33,548 nt of DNA from Methylophilaceae bacterium (GTDB taxonomy: Bacteria; Pseudomonadota; Gammaproteobacteria; Burkholderiales; Methylophilaceae), in contig JAFMCB010000009.1 of NCBI GenBank assembly GCA_017858095.1, forward strand, positions 1 to 33,548. Direction: 5' to 3'. Below are positions 7,951 to 17,771 of this stretch, one piece after another; positions within the stretch are counted from its first letter, which is position 1, and each line of letters starts with the position of its first letter. The notes under the pieces were generated by a model that saw only the letters and a program-made list of their open reading frames with translations, was not told the DNA's origin and did no database searches. The position numbers and the translations under genes were made by a program.

Positions 7951-8720
7951 TTTTTAAATTTTGTAAACAAATATAAGCCAATGAAAAACATGGGTAGACT
8001 GAGCAATTGTCCCATGGATAAATTTAGAAAAATAAAACCTAAAAATGTATCTGGTTCCCTAGTATATTCAATTAGGTACCGAAAAAGTCCATAGGCTAAA
8101 AGAAAAAGGGCAGACAATTGACCTTCTGGTCTAGGTTTTTTTGAAAAAAACCATAAAACGAGAAAAAGCACTAACCCCTCTAACAGCGCTTCATATATTT
8201 GTGAGGGATGTCTTGGTATTGAATCAGCGAGTGGGAAAATCATTGCCCACGGAAGATCAGAGGCTCGACCCCATAATTCTTGATTAATAAAATTCCCGAC
8301 ACGACCAAAAAGTAATCCTAAAGGCACAAGTGGTGCAACAAAATCTGTTAATGCCCACCAAGAAATTTTATATTTTTTTGACACCCAGAATAAACTTAGA
8401 AGTACTCCAATAAAACCACCATGGAAGGACATTCCACCATGCCAAATGGCAAATATTTCTGAAGGATTCGCTATAAAATATGATGGCTGGTAGAAAACCA
8501 CATAACCCAATCTTCCACCAATAACCACACCAAGCGCGCCATAAAAAAAAGCATCATCTAAGATTGTAGTATTAATTTTTAACCAAGGTCGTAATGCAAT
8601 TTGTTTTTTTCCAAGATAAATAAAAAGCAAAAATGCAATAAAATACATTAATCCATACCAATGAATTTGAAGTGGACCTAAAGTTATTGCAACGGGATTG
8701 AATTGAGGGTGAATTAACAT
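7947..8720 (-). CDS. lgt: Prolipoprotein diacylglyceryl transferase
   Basis: Lgt transfers diacylglycerol from phosphatidylglycerol to the lipobox cysteine of prolipoproteins at the inner membrane, the first step of lipoprotein maturation. The 257 residues form about seven helices and hold the key motifs: HGGMSFHGG with His100, [14 protein letters not shown] (139-152) with Arg140, and [12 protein letters not shown] (171-182). A perfect minus-strand TATAAT ends six bases upstream of the ATG, which predicts a leaderless transcript. The gene converges on the ybdD-like gene with overlapping stops. Confidence 0.97.
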   Translation of the reverse strand: MLIHPQFNPVAITLGPLQIHWYGLMYFIAFLLFIYLGKKQIALRPWLKINTTILDDAFFYGALGVVIGGRLGYVVFYQPSYFIANPSEIFAIWHGGMSFHGGFIGVLLSLFWVSKKYKISWWALTDFVAPLVPLGLLFGRVGNFINQELWGRASDLPWAMIFPLADSIPRHPSQIYEALLEGLVLFLVLWFFSKKPRPEGQLSALFLLAYGLFRYLIEYTREPDTFLGFIFLNLSMGQLLSLPMFFIGLYLFTKFKN

Positions 8721-8722
8721 TG

Positions 8723-8732
8723 TATAATTATA
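8723..8732. promoter_or_regulatory. Shared divergent -10 palindrome for lgt and ilvD
   Basis: TATAATTATA is a perfect palindrome giving an overlapping TATAAT on both strands. On the plus strand (8723-8728) a candidate -35 TTGAAT lies at 8698-8703 with a 19-base spacer, and ilvD would have about 29 bases of leader including an AAGGA Shine-Dalgarno. On the minus strand (8727-8732) transcription should start at or next to the A of the lgt ATG. The two polymerases could not bind at once. Confidence 0.6.
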
Positions 8733-8763
8733 GAATATTTTTCTACATATTTAAGGATCATTA

Positions 8764-10617
8764 ATGCCAGCCTACAGATCTAGGATTACAACCCATGGAA
8801 GAAATCAGGCAGGTGCCCGTGCATTGTGGCGAGCAACAGGGATGACTGATGATGATTTTTCAAAACCCATTATTGCAGTGGTTAATTCTTTTACGCAATT
8901 TGTGCCTGGCCATGTACATTTAAAAGATATGGGCCAACTTGTTGCTCGAGAAATTGAGAAGAACGGTGGGGTTGCGAAGGAGTTTAATACCATTGCAGTG
9001 GATGATGGAATTGCTATGGGGCATGATGGCATGCTTTATAGTCTTCCAAGTAGAGATTTAATTGCTGACAGTGTGGAATATATGGTCAATGCTCATTGGG
9101 CCGATGCTATGGTTTGTATTTCAAATTGTGACAAAATAACGCCGGGAATGCTAATGGCTGCAATGCGAATTAATATTCCAGTTATTTTTGTCTCAGGAGG
9201 ACCAATGGAGGCAGGGAAGGTCACTTGGGGTGAAAAAATTGAAAAAATTGATTTGGTATCACCCATGATTGCAGCTGGCGACTTAAGTATTAATGATTCC
9301 GAGTTAGAACATCTTGAAAGATCATCCTGCCCAACTTGTGGGTCGTGCTCTGGAATGTTTACAGCAAATTCAATGAATTGTTTAACAGAGGCGCTAGGAT
9401 TGAGTTTACCAGGTAATGGCAGCACCCTAGCGACTCATCATGCAAGAAAACAATTATTTCTAAATGCAGGTAAAAGAATAGTTGAAATCACTAAAAAATA
9501 TTATGAACAAGATGACGAAACAATGCTTCCAAGAAAAATTGCATCGAAACAAGCTTTTGAAAATGCGATGGCCCTTGATGTTGCAATGGGTGGTTCAACG
9601 AATACTGTATTGCATTTGTTGGCAGCCGCAAAAGAAGCTGAAGTAGATTTCAAGATGAGTGATATTGATCGTATTTCAAGGAAAGTACCCTGTCTAGCAA
9701 AAGTAGCTCCAGCGACCCAAAAATATCACATGGAAGATGTGCATCGTGCAGGAGGTGTTTTTGCAATCCTTGGTGAATTGATGCGAGCTAATTTGATCAA
9801 TAAGGATGTGCCTTGTGTTCATGCAGCTTCAATTGAGGAGGCAATTAACACATGGGATATCAAAGTAACTGACAATGAAAAAGTTAAGGAATTTTATCTA
9901 GCTGCGCCAGGTGGCATTAGAACAACAGAAGCCTTCAGTCAAAATAAAATGTGGCCATCTTTAGATAGTGATCGTGTAGGGGGCTGTATTCGTAGTAAGG
10001 AAAATGCTTACAGCAAAGATGGTGGCTTAGCAGTTTTATACGGAAATATAGCTGAGGATGGCTGTATTGTTAAAACTGCTGGGGTAGACGAAAGCATTTT
10101 AAAGTTTACTGGTAAAGTTCGTCTATTTGAATCACAAGATGATGCAGTCAAAGCAATTTTGAATGATCAAATAATTTCAGGTGATATTGTGTTAATCATA
10201 TATGAGGGGCCAAAGGGTGGACCTGGTATGCAAGAAATGCTCTACCCCACCGCTTATCTAAAATCAAAAGGTCTTGGAAAAACATGCGCACTATTAACTG
10301 ATGGCCGCTTTTCGGGAGGAACCTCCGGCCTAAGTATAGGCCATGTTTCTCCAGAGGCCGCCGAAGGTGGAGCGATAGCGCTGGTTCAAGAAGGAGATAT
10401 TATTGAGATTGATATTCCTAATCGCGCAATAAATATAAAGATCACAAATCTAGAACTCGATTCACGTAGAAAGGAAATGTTAAAGAAAGACAAGCCGTGG
10501 CAGCCAAAACCTAGACAAAGAAGGGTTTCCCAGGCTCTGAAGGCTTATGCTTTAATGACAACAAGCGCAGCTCACGGGGCGGTTCGAGATATTACACAAT
10601 TAGAAAAAAAAGATTAA
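8764..10617 (+). CDS. ilvD: Dihydroxy-acid dehydratase
   Basis: IlvD dehydrates 2,3-dihydroxy-3-methyl acids to 2-oxo acids in valine, isoleucine, leucine and pantothenate synthesis. The 617 residues align over the full length with E. coli IlvD (616). Iron-sulfur and active-site motifs are present: [12 protein letters not shown] with Asp81, [11 protein letters not shown] with Cys122, and [14 protein letters not shown] with Cys195. The C-terminal [20 protein letters not shown] is also conserved. An AAGGA Shine-Dalgarno precedes the ATG. The YeaD-like gene follows after only 2 bases, so they share a transcript. Confidence 0.98.
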   Translation: MPAYRSRITTHGRNQAGARALWRATGMTDDDFSKPIIAVVNSFTQFVPGHVHLKDMGQLVAREIEKNGGVAKEFNTIAVDDGIAMGHDGMLYSLPSRDLIADSVEYMVNAHWADAMVCISNCDKITPGMLMAAMRINIPVIFVSGGPMEAGKVTWGEKIEKIDLVSPMIAAGDLSINDSELEHLERSSCPTCGSCSGMFTANSMNCLTEALGLSLPGNGSTLATHHARKQLFLNAGKRIVEITKKYYEQDDETMLPRKIASKQAFENAMALDVAMGGSTNTVLHLLAAAKEAEVDFKMSDIDRISRKVPCLAKVAPATQKYHMEDVHRAGGVFAILGELMRANLINKDVPCVHAASIEEAINTWDIKVTDNEKVKEFYLAAPGGIRTTEAFSQNKMWPSLDSDRVGGCIRSKENAYSKDGGLAVLYGNIAEDGCIVKTAGVDESILKFTGKVRLFESQDDAVKAILNDQIISGDIVLIIYEGPKGGPGMQEMLYPTAYLKSKGLGKTCALLTDGRFSGGTSGLSIGHVSPEAAEGGAIALVQEGDIIEIDIPNRAINIKITNLELDSRRKEMLKKDKPWQPKPRQRRVSQALKAYALMTTSAAHGAVRDITQLEKKD

Positions 10618-10619
10618 TC

Positions 10620-11495
10620 ATGAGTGCTTCCTGGAAAATTAACAAAGATGTTAATGGTTTAGAATTTCTTGAAATATCAAATAAACTTGCTGAAGCAAAA
10701 ATTGGTTTACAAGGCGGCCATGTTGCATGGTGGAGACCTAAATCAGCTGCCCAAGATGTACTTTGGTTATCTTCTAACGCAAGGTACGAAAAAGGGCGCT
10801 CCATTCGAGGTGGAGTGCCGATTTGTTGGCCTTGGTTTGGTGATCATCCTACTGATGGTAATTTTTGCGTTCATGGATTTGCTAGAGTTATTCCGTGGCA
10901 AGTGATAAGTGTCTTAGAGCTAAAGAATGGATCAACCAAAGCGATCCTTAAACTTTTGCCAACGCCAGAAGCAAAAAAGCAACTTACCTATAATTATGAA
11001 CTTGAGTTAACAATCATCGTTGGTGAGAGCTTATATTTGAATCTTAAAACCACAAATTTATCAAGCCACCCTTTCTCAATTAGCGAAGGCTTTCATACAT
11101 ATTTTTATGTTTCAGATATTGAGGCTATTAAAATTTCTGGTTTGGAGAATATGGTTTTCTCCGATAAGTTTAATAACTTTAATCGAGATATCCAACGTGA
11201 AGCAATTAAGTTCTCTGGCCCATTCGATAGAGTTTATATTAATACCAGTAATGATTGTTATATCGAAGATGAAAAATTCAATCGCGTTATTACAATTAAG
11301 AAATCTAATAGTGATTCAACAGTTGTTTGGACCCCATGGGAAAAAAATGCCCATCAAATGGCAGATATGGGTGAGAAAGATGAATGGAGAAGAATGGTTT
11401 GTTTGGAAACAGCCAATTTATTAGAAAATTCAGTGGTTATTTACCCTGATTTATCCCATAGCATTGCCACGGAATATTCGGTTCAAGAATTCTAG
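10620..11495 (+). CDS. YeaD-like D-hexose-6-phosphate mutarotase (aldose 1-epimerase family)
   Basis: The 291-residue protein belongs to the aldose 1-epimerase fold, YeaD branch, which interconverts the alpha and beta anomers of hexose 6-phosphates. Seen motifs are GGHVAWWRP (32-40), RGGVPICWPWFG, CVHGFARVIPW with His85, GFHTYF with His159, VVWTPWEKNA, and CLETAN with the catalytic-base Glu at about 263. It is cytosolic with no signal peptide. It begins 2 bases after ilvD, and I see no pathway link between the two. The family call is firm, but the exact sugar is not provable from sequence. Confidence 0.9.
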   Translation: MSASWKINKDVNGLEFLEISNKLAEAKIGLQGGHVAWWRPKSAAQDVLWLSSNARYEKGRSIRGGVPICWPWFGDHPTDGNFCVHGFARVIPWQVISVLELKNGSTKAILKLLPTPEAKKQLTYNYELELTIIVGESLYLNLKTTNLSSHPFSISEGFHTYFYVSDIEAIKISGLENMVFSDKFNNFNRDIQREAIKFSGPFDRVYINTSNDCYIEDEKFNRVITIKKSNSDSTVVWTPWEKNAHQMADMGEKDEWRRMVCLETANLLENSVVIYPDLSHSIATEYSVQEF

Positions 11496-11550
11496 TGTTA
11501 AATGAACTTTTAAAGATAATTTCATTCAAAAAAAATTAAGGAATTATTTG

Positions 11551-11856
11551 ATGCGTATATTATTTTTTTCAATTATTTTTTTATTTTCAACAAACCTTGT
11601 TTTTGCTAACGAGCCAAAAAGTATGGCTCAAAAAAATGGTTGTTTTGCATGTCACAGTGTAAAAGTTAAAGTACTAGGTCCTTCATTTGTTGAAATCGCG
11701 AAGAAATATGAGTCACAATCTGAAGCAAGACAATTTCTTATTGAAAAAGTAAAAAAAGGTGGCAGTGGTAATTGGGGGAATGTCCCCATGATTGCTCATC
11801 CTAAAATTTCTGATCAAGAAATTGGCGTTATTATCGATTGGATTTTAAAACTTTAA
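11551..11856 (+). CDS. Small periplasmic class I cytochrome c (c551/c552-like)
   Basis: The 101-residue precursor has a signal peptide (about 1-19, ending VFA) and one haem site CFACH (31-35). The likely axial Met80 is in NWGNVPMIAHP and a C-terminal helix follows, the pattern of cytochrome c551/c552 (c8 type). It would shuttle single electrons in the periplasm to a terminal oxidase; in methylotrophs such proteins can sit between cytochrome cL and the oxidase, but that role is inferred. An in-frame TTG directly precedes the ATG; I chose ATG 11551 because AAGGAA (11538-11543) is correctly spaced. Its stop overlaps that of the convergent permease by 4 bases. Confidence 0.92.
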   Translation: MRILFFSIIFLFSTNLVFANEPKSMAQKNGCFACHSVKVKVLGPSFVEIAKKYESQSEARQFLIEKVKKGGSGNWGNVPMIAHPKISDQEIGVIIDWILKL

Positions 11857-13247
11857 TTTAATTTACTGTGTTTATATGAGTAAATAAAATAAAAGATTAT
11901 TCCGATTGACATCCATGATAAGAACCTTATCCAGGTGTCGAGGGGTAAAAAAGTCATAAGTAAAGTGCAGGTTACGATACCCATGACCGGAACAAGTGGG
12001 TGCCATTTATTTTTGTAGACATATTTACTTTTATTGCCGTGATGGCGAAGCGCAATAACCCCACAACAAACGACAATGAATGCCGAAAGCGTACCAATAT
12101 TAACTATTTCAGCCAGCGTGCCTAAAGAAACAAATCCTGCAATTAATGCCATAATAAAACCACAAACTAATATTACTCTAATAGGCGTTTTAGTACTTTT
12201 GTTTATTTTATTTAATTGTTTTGGAAGTAAACCGTCACGACTCATGGCTAAAATAATTCGAGTTAGAGCATAATAGAGAACTAACATTACTGTGGTTAAT
12301 CCAGCAATTACTCCGGTTGCAACAATTGCTGACGCACTATTTAACCCAATTTTTTGAAGAGCAAACGCAACAGGAGAAGAAACATTTAAATTTGTGTAAG
12401 GCACAATTCCAGTGAGAAGTGCCGCAACGATAATATAAATTAATGTACAAAAAATAAGGGATCCAATAATTCCAATAGGCAAATCTTTTTGTGGATTAAT
12501 CGCCTCTTCCGCAGCAGTTGATACAGCATCAAACCCAATATAGGCAAAGAAAACAATGGATGCTCCAGCAAGAACACCCACTGTTTTTCCAGAAGGGAGG
12601 GTCTCAAACCAGCCGTAAGGTAACAACGGGCTCCAATTTTCTGGATTTACATGAAATAAAGCTACAAATATAAAAATACCAATAGCAGAAACTTTTAAAA
12701 AAACCATGGCCGCATTAAATTTTGCGCTTTGTTTTACACCTAGAATGAGTAGCCCCATGATCATTAAAATAATTATTGATGCGGGGAGATTAATTATTCC
12801 ATTTTTTGCCGGTGGTTTAGTTAAAAATTCAGGTAAACCTAATCCTACAGCGATGAGGGCATTATTAAAATATCCTGACCAACCATTTGCTACAGCAGCT
12901 ATAGCAATTCCATATTCTAGTAGCAAGATCCAACCAACAATCCAGGCAATGAATTCACCAAAGGCAACATAGCTGTATCCATAGGCACTTCCGCATCCTC
13001 CAATAGAAGAGGAAAGCTCAGCATAGGAAAGTGCTGCAAATGCACACGCGAAACCAGCAATTAAAAAAGAAAAAATTACCCCAGGACCTGCCTGATTGGC
13101 AGCGACTATGCCTGTTAAAACAAAAATACCGGTTCCTATGATGCAGCCAATGCCTAACATAACTAAGTCAAATGCCGTTAAACAGCGGTGAAGATCTTTG
13201 CTCGATTCATCAGTAACAATTTTTTTTCTAAGAAGATTTTTTATCAT
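11853..13247 (-). CDS. APC-family amino acid permease (cationic amino acid transporter-like)
   Basis: The 464-residue protein has about 12 membrane segments and the APC superfamily signature GIGCIIGTGIFVLTG near residues 32-46. It resembles the YfnA/CAT branch, with FFAYIGFDAVSTAAEEAINPQKDLPIGI in the middle. It should import amino acids by proton symport; the substrate cannot be read from the sequence. It lies 6 bases behind hemF, so it is probably the last gene of the dusB-to-hemF run. Its stop shares TTAA with cytochrome c. Confidence 0.9.
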   Translation of the reverse strand: MIKNLLRKKIVTDESSKDLHRCLTAFDLVMLGIGCIIGTGIFVLTGIVAANQAGPGVIFSFLIAGFACAFAALSYAELSSSIGGCGSAYGYSYVAFGEFIAWIVGWILLLEYGIAIAAVANGWSGYFNNALIAVGLGLPEFLTKPPAKNGIINLPASIIILMIMGLLILGVKQSAKFNAAMVFLKVSAIGIFIFVALFHVNPENWSPLLPYGWFETLPSGKTVGVLAGASIVFFAYIGFDAVSTAAEEAINPQKDLPIGIIGSLIFCTLIYIIVAALLTGIVPYTNLNVSSPVAFALQKIGLNSASAIVATGVIAGLTTVMLVLYYALTRIILAMSRDGLLPKQLNKINKSTKTPIRVILVCGFIMALIAGFVSLGTLAEIVNIGTLSAFIVVCCGVIALRHHGNKSKYVYKNKWHPLVPVMGIVTCTLLMTFLPLDTWIRFLSWMSIGIIFYFIYSYKHSKLN

Positions 13248-13253
13248 ATATTG

Positions 13254-14162
13254 CTAGACCCAATCTTTTTTAATTAAAAAACTATCATAGAGTTTGGATT
13301 CAAGACTATTTTTTTCTGGTGCCCAATCATAAGACCATTTTACTAAAGGTGGCATTGACATCAGTATTGATTCAACCCGGCCTTTAGATTGAATGCCAAA
13401 TAAAGTTCCTCGGTCTTGGAGTAAGTTAAATTCAACATAGCGACTGCGACGATATAATTGAAAATCTCTTTGTTTTTTTGAAAATAAAGTATCTTTTCTT
13501 TTTTGCACAATTGGCAGGTATGCACTTAATAAATTTTTACCGACTGCTTGTGTTAACTTGAATGAAAAATCAAAATTATTTTCACAAAAATCATCAAAAA
13601 AAATACCCCCAACACCTCTAGGCTCATTACGATGTTTTAAGAAAAAGTAATCATCACATTGGTCTTTAAATTGTGGATAGAATTTTTCACCAAACGGAGT
13701 GAGAGAAGTTTTTAAAGTTTGATGAAAATGAATAACGTCCTCTAGAAAAGGGTAATATGGTGTCAAATCAATGCCTCCACCAAACCACCAAACATCCTCT
13801 TCATCAGCTTTTGAAGCAATAAAGAAACGAACATTCATGTGCACAGTTGGCACAAAAGGATTAGATGGATGAAAAACAAGTGAAACACCTAAGGCCTCCC
13901 ATTTACGATTTTCAAGTTCCGGCCTAGACTGAGTTGCTGAAATAGGAAGTTTAGATCCTTTAACATGAGAAAAGCCAACGCCCGCCCTCTCAAATACATT
14001 TCCATTTTCTAAAATACAAGTTGTTCCACCACCACCCTCCTGTCTTTGCCATGAATCGTTTAAAAAATTATTTTTATCAACAACTTCTAATGCTTGAACA
14101 ATTTCGTTTTGAAGATTAAGCAAGAACGATTTTACTAATTCTATTTTTTTATTTTCTGACAT
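13254..14162 (-). CDS. hemF: Oxygen-dependent coproporphyrinogen III oxidase
   Basis: HemF decarboxylates coproporphyrinogen III to protoporphyrinogen IX with O2, in haem synthesis. The 302 residues match the family length. The characteristic blocks are [52 protein letters not shown] and [17 protein letters not shown]. Use of the aerobic enzyme fits an oxic habitat. Its ATG shares one base with the preceding stop (TAATG), which implies translational coupling to the tsaC-like gene. Confidence 0.97.
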   Translation of the reverse strand: MSENKKIELVKSFLLNLQNEIVQALEVVDKNNFLNDSWQRQEGGGGTTCILENGNVFERAGVGFSHVKGSKLPISATQSRPELENRKWEALGVSLVFHPSNPFVPTVHMNVRFFIASKADEEDVWWFGGGIDLTPYYPFLEDVIHFHQTLKTSLTPFGEKFYPQFKDQCDDYFFLKHRNEPRGVGGIFFDDFCENNFDFSFKLTQAVGKNLLSAYLPIVQKRKDTLFSKKQRDFQLYRRSRYVEFNLLQDRGTLFGIQSKGRVESILMSMPPLVKWSYDWAPEKNSLESKLYDSFLIKKDWV

Positions 14163-14704
14163 TATTTTCTCAAAATTTTCTTGGTAGCAAAGTCTTGAAT
14201 TGTAGAAGGTTTTTTTTGGTTACCAATCCTGCCTTTGATAAGTTTAACGTGACTATTTGCAAAACGACAAGCTTGCCTATAATTTTTTATTGGACGTTTG
14301 CCACTTACATTTGCGCTTGTTGATATGATGGGCATATTTATACTCTGGTTTAATGCCTGACAAATATTAAAGTTTGGAATTCTGACTGCTATTTTTTTAT
14401 TTTTACTTAATAACCAAGGAACACAGTTTTCTTTTGCATCCACAACCCATGTATGAGGACCAGGCCACTTAGAGTAAAGCTCCTTAAGTTGCGCATTATT
14501 AAGTGACTGTAAATATTTCTTAAATTGAATCACATCGGATCCAATAATAAGAAAATTTTTTTTTATATTTCTTTTTTTAAGCAGCTTAATTTTTTGAATG
14601 GAAAGAAAATTTGATGGATCACAGCCAATACCGAAACATGATTCTGTAGGATAAAGAACAATTCCCCCATTGAGAACAAATCTTTTTAATCTATGGTTTT
14701 TCAT
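14162..14704 (-). CDS. tsaC: Sua5/YciO/YrdC-family protein, likely threonylcarbamoyl-AMP synthase TsaC
   Basis: The 180 residues form a single YrdC domain with [18 protein letters not shown] near the N-terminus, the basic patch [17 protein letters not shown], and STSANVSGK near residues 128-136. TsaC makes threonylcarbamoyl-AMP from threonine, bicarbonate and ATP for the t6A37 modification of ANN-decoding tRNAs. The length is that of E. coli TsaC (190), not the longer Sua5. YciO is a paralogous alternative, but the KxR/SxN residues and the shortness favour TsaC. It lies between purD (3-base gap) and hemF (TAATG overlap). Confidence 0.88.
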   Translation of the reverse strand: MKNHRLKRFVLNGGIVLYPTESCFGIGCDPSNFLSIQKIKLLKKRNIKKNFLIIGSDVIQFKKYLQSLNNAQLKELYSKWPGPHTWVVDAKENCVPWLLSKNKKIAVRIPNFNICQALNQSINMPIISTSANVSGKRPIKNYRQACRFANSHVKLIKGRIGNQKKPSTIQDFATKKILRK

Positions 14705-14707
14705 AAA

Positions 14708-15982
14708 TTACTTTAGAGCTTTGTTTGCAATATCCTTTCGATATTGTGCCCCATTAAATTTTATTTTTTTAACTAGTTGATAAACTTTTTCTTTTGCTTC
14801 TTTTAAACTTTTTTCTTTTGCAGTAACTCCAAGAACTCTACCTCCCGATGTTTTTATTTTGCCATTCTCTAAGGTTGTACCAGCATGAAAAATAAATGTG
14901 TCTGTTGATAATTTTTCTGAATCTAATCCATAGATAATATCGCCCAATTCAGGTTGATCAGGATAATTCTTGGATGCCATGACTACTGTAATTGAGGAAT
15001 TATCCTCCCATTCGATTTGAGATTTATGAAGTTGATTATTTGTTGCATCTAAGAGGACTGGTAGAAGATCACTTTTTAGACGAAAGAGTATAGGTTGTGT
15101 TTCCGGATCTCCCATACGACAATTAAATTCAAGTGTTTTTATATTATTATTTTTATCGATCATCAATCCTGCATATAAAAAACCACAAAAATTAATTCCA
15201 TCCGATTTCATTCCTTTGATAGTTGGTTCGATAACTTGCGCCATTATTTTATTATGAACATCCTCTGTCACAATTGGAGCGGGTGAATAAGCTCCCATCC
15301 CACCTGTATTTGGTCCCACATCATTATCAAGCAATCTTTTATGATCCTGACTAGATGCTAGAGGAAGTATGGAATCCCCATCACTAATGACGATAAAGCT
15401 AGCTTCCTCTCCCTCTAAGTATTCCTCAATTACTACTCTGGCACCTGAATCACCAAACGCATTATCGATCAACATTAACTCTAGAGCTTTAAAAGCCTCA
15501 GGTTCATTTTCAGCAATAATCACTCCTTTTCCAGCTGCTAAACCATCTGCTTTAATAACAATGGGCACCCTATTTTTTTTTACATACTCCTTAGCTTTAT
15601 TTAAATCGGTAAATGTTTGGTAGGAGGCTGTAGGAATATTGTGCCGGTGCATAAAATCTTTGGCAAATTCTTTTGAACTCTCTAATTGAGCGGCAGCTTT
15701 TGATGGCCCAAATATTTTTAGGTTATTTTTCTGAAAATCATCAACAATACCTTCTGATAAAGGGACTTCGGGACCAACAACAGTAAGACCGATATGATTT
15801 TTTTTTGCAAAACTAATTAGCTCGTCGGTTTTATTTAAATCAATATTTTCGATTATCAAACTACCTGATGCTGTTCCTCCGTTACCCGGGGCTACATAGA
15901 TTTTTCTCACACGGTCACTCTTTGCGAGCTTCCAGGCTAAAGCGTGCTCACGCCCACCACCGCCAATGATTAGAATATTCAT
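14708..15982 (-). CDS. purD: Phosphoribosylamine-glycine ligase (GAR synthetase)
   Basis: PurD joins glycine to phosphoribosylamine with ATP, the second step of purine synthesis. The 424 residues begin MNILIIGGGGREHALAWKLA. The ATP-grasp domain has KADGLAAGKGV, DHKRLLDNDVGPNTGGMGAY and the metal-binding EFNCRMGDPETQ, and the C-terminal PurD domain includes GGRVLGVTA. E. coli PurD has 429 residues. It is 3 bases behind purH. Confidence 0.98.
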   Translation of the reverse strand: MNILIIGGGGREHALAWKLAKSDRVRKIYVAPGNGGTASGSLIIENIDLNKTDELISFAKKNHIGLTVVGPEVPLSEGIVDDFQKNNLKIFGPSKAAAQLESSKEFAKDFMHRHNIPTASYQTFTDLNKAKEYVKKNRVPIVIKADGLAAGKGVIIAENEPEAFKALELMLIDNAFGDSGARVVIEEYLEGEEASFIVISDGDSILPLASSQDHKRLLDNDVGPNTGGMGAYSPAPIVTEDVHNKIMAQVIEPTIKGMKSDGINFCGFLYAGLMIDKNNNIKTLEFNCRMGDPETQPILFRLKSDLLPVLLDATNNQLHKSQIEWEDNSSITVVMASKNYPDQPELGDIIYGLDSEKLSTDTFIFHAGTTLENGKIKTSGGRVLGVTAKEKSLKEAKEKVYQLVKKIKFNGAQYRKDIANKALK

Positions 15983-15985
15983 AGG

Positions 15986-17533
15986 TTAATGTTTAAAGTG
16001 TCTAATTTTTGTAAAAAGCATTACTAGTCCATGCTCATTAGCTGCCTGAATTACTTCATTATCTTTTAGGCTACCACCAGGTTGAATGACATATTTAGCA
16101 CCATAACTCGCTAAAACATCAATTCCATCACGAAAAGGAAAAAATGCATCAGATGCAACGACACTATTTTTTAAATTTAATCCAGCATTCTCTGCTTTAA
16201 TGGCTGCAATTTTTGTACTGTCAACGCGACTCATTTGGCCCGCACCAACACCAATTGTTTTTTTATTTTTACAAAAAACTATGGCATTTGATTTAACATA
16301 TTGTGCGACCTGCCAAGCAAATTTTAAATCTAATAAATTCTCCATATCTGGCTTTAACTTGGTGACCACCTCACACTGATTTATATCTAACTCATGATCA
16401 TCTGCTGTTTGCACTAACCAACCACCACCAATTTTTTTGAAATCTAGTTGTCCCGCAACTTTCTCTGTTGGAATTCTTAATAATCTGATATTTGGTTTAG
16501 TTTTAAAAATACTTAATGCTTCGTCTGTGAAGTTTGGCGCAATGATTACTTCCGCAAATTGGTTAATGATGAGTGATGCAGTTTTACTATCAAGCTCTTT
16601 ATTGAAAGCAATAATACCTCCAAATGCAGAGGTCGGATCTGTTAAAAAAGCGCCTTTGTAGGCATCAATCACATTTGCAGCCGAACAAACACCACAAGGA
16701 TTTGCATGTTTAACGATGACACAACTTGGCTCATCAAAACTTTTCACACATTCCCATGCATTATCAGAATCATTCAAATTATTGAATGAAAGCTCTTTTC
16801 CTTGAAGCTGGCTAAAATTTGAAAGTGCACCAGGAAGATATTCATTTTCTTTATAAAAAGCAGCGACTTGGTGAGGATTTTCCCCATAGCGCATATCCAT
16901 AGTTTTCTCTAAAACTTTTGTTAATACATTAGGTAAAAGCTGATTACCTTTAGATAAATATGAACTAATCGCCCCATCATATTGCGCTGTATGCAAAAAA
17001 GCTTTTTTAGCTAGCATGAAACGCGACTCAACATCTAATGAACCTTGATTTACATTCATTTTTTTTATAAATTCGCTATAGTCATTTGGGTCAGTTAAAA
17101 CAGCTACAGATTGAAAATTCTTTGCAGCAGCTCGAATCATTGTTGGCCCACCAATATCTATATTCTCGATAGCCTCATCTAAAGTACAACTCTCTTTTTT
17201 TATTGCTTGTTGGAAGGGGTATAAATTTACTACAACCAAATCTATTTCATTAATATCATTTTGTTTTAAGGTTTCTAGGTGATTTTTAATATTGCGATTA
17301 GCAAGAATGCCTCCATGTATCTTTGGATGAAGTGTTTTTACACGGCCATCAAGCATTTCTGGAAAATTTGTATATTCGGATACTTCAATTACTTTGATAC
17401 TGTTATCTTTTAGGAGTTTAGCTGAACCACCAGTAGAAATTATTTCAACGTTGTAATCTATGAGAACTTTGGCTAAATCAAGAATATTTTCTTTATCAGA
17501 AACACTTATTAATGCGCGTTTTATTTTTTTCAT
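15986..17533 (-). CDS. purH: Bifunctional AICAR formyltransferase / IMP cyclohydrolase
   Basis: PurH carries out the last two steps of IMP synthesis: formylation of AICAR using 10-formyl-tetrahydrofolate, then ring closure. The N-terminal MGS-like cyclohydrolase domain (about 1-200) shows [23 protein letters not shown] and [12 protein letters not shown]. The transformylase domain contains VKHANPCGV and ends [14 protein letters not shown], the family C-terminus. The frame also runs back to a TTG at 17545 inside fis, but MKKIKRAL from the ATG at 17533 matches family starts and follows the fis stop by one base, so I place the start there (515 residues). Confidence 0.97.
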   Translation of the reverse strand: MKKIKRALISVSDKENILDLAKVLIDYNVEIISTGGSAKLLKDNSIKVIEVSEYTNFPEMLDGRVKTLHPKIHGGILANRNIKNHLETLKQNDINEIDLVVVNLYPFQQAIKKESCTLDEAIENIDIGGPTMIRAAAKNFQSVAVLTDPNDYSEFIKKMNVNQGSLDVESRFMLAKKAFLHTAQYDGAISSYLSKGNQLLPNVLTKVLEKTMDMRYGENPHQVAAFYKENEYLPGALSNFSQLQGKELSFNNLNDSDNAWECVKSFDEPSCVIVKHANPCGVCSAANVIDAYKGAFLTDPTSAFGGIIAFNKELDSKTASLIINQFAEVIIAPNFTDEALSIFKTKPNIRLLRIPTEKVAGQLDFKKIGGGWLVQTADDHELDINQCEVVTKLKPDMENLLDLKFAWQVAQYVKSNAIVFCKNKKTIGVGAGQMSRVDSTKIAAIKAENAGLNLKNSVVASDAFFPFRDGIDVLASYGAKYVIQPGGSLKDNEVIQAANEHGLVMLFTKIRHFKH

Positions 17534-17534
17534 T

Positions 17535-17771
17535 CTATGTATCAATCTTATGTTGTTTTAATTTTTTTCTAAGAGTATTTCTATTAAGCCCAAGGATTTC
17601 TGCTGCTTTGCTTTGATTCCCCTCTGCATAATTCATTATGTAAAGTAAAAGTGGTTTCTCAACGGTAGTTAAAATTAGATCATAGAGATTACCTGGATTT
17701 TGTCCGGCGAGGTCTTTGAAATACTGGTCTAGTATTGAATCAATATCATCTGATAGTTTGTTATTTATCAT
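17535..17771 (-). CDS. fis: DNA-binding protein Fis
   Basis: Fis is a nucleoid-associated protein that bends DNA and activates rRNA and growth-related promoters. The 78 residues are typical for betaproteobacteria (E. coli has 98) and include the dimerisation part [14 protein letters not shown] and the C-terminal helix-turn-helix [20 protein letters not shown] (about 54-73). Its ATG shares a base with the dusB stop (TAATG), the same dusB-fis coupling as in E. coli. purH follows directly, tying Fis to purine supply. Confidence 0.96.
   Translation of the reverse strand: MINNKLSDDIDSILDQYFKDLAGQNPGNLYDLILTTVEKPLLLYIMNYAEGNQSKAAEILGLNRNTLRKKLKQHKIDT

Noticed and set aside
11496-11550. Inverted repeat AATGAA / TTCATT between the mutarotase and cytochrome c genes
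   Set aside because: The stem is only 6 bp, AT-rich, with a long loop and no T-run; not a credible terminator.
17534-17545. Upstream TTG start for purH adding MIHR
   Set aside because: It would overlap fis and adds four unconserved residues; the ATG at 17533 gives the usual MKKIKRAL start one base after the fis stop.
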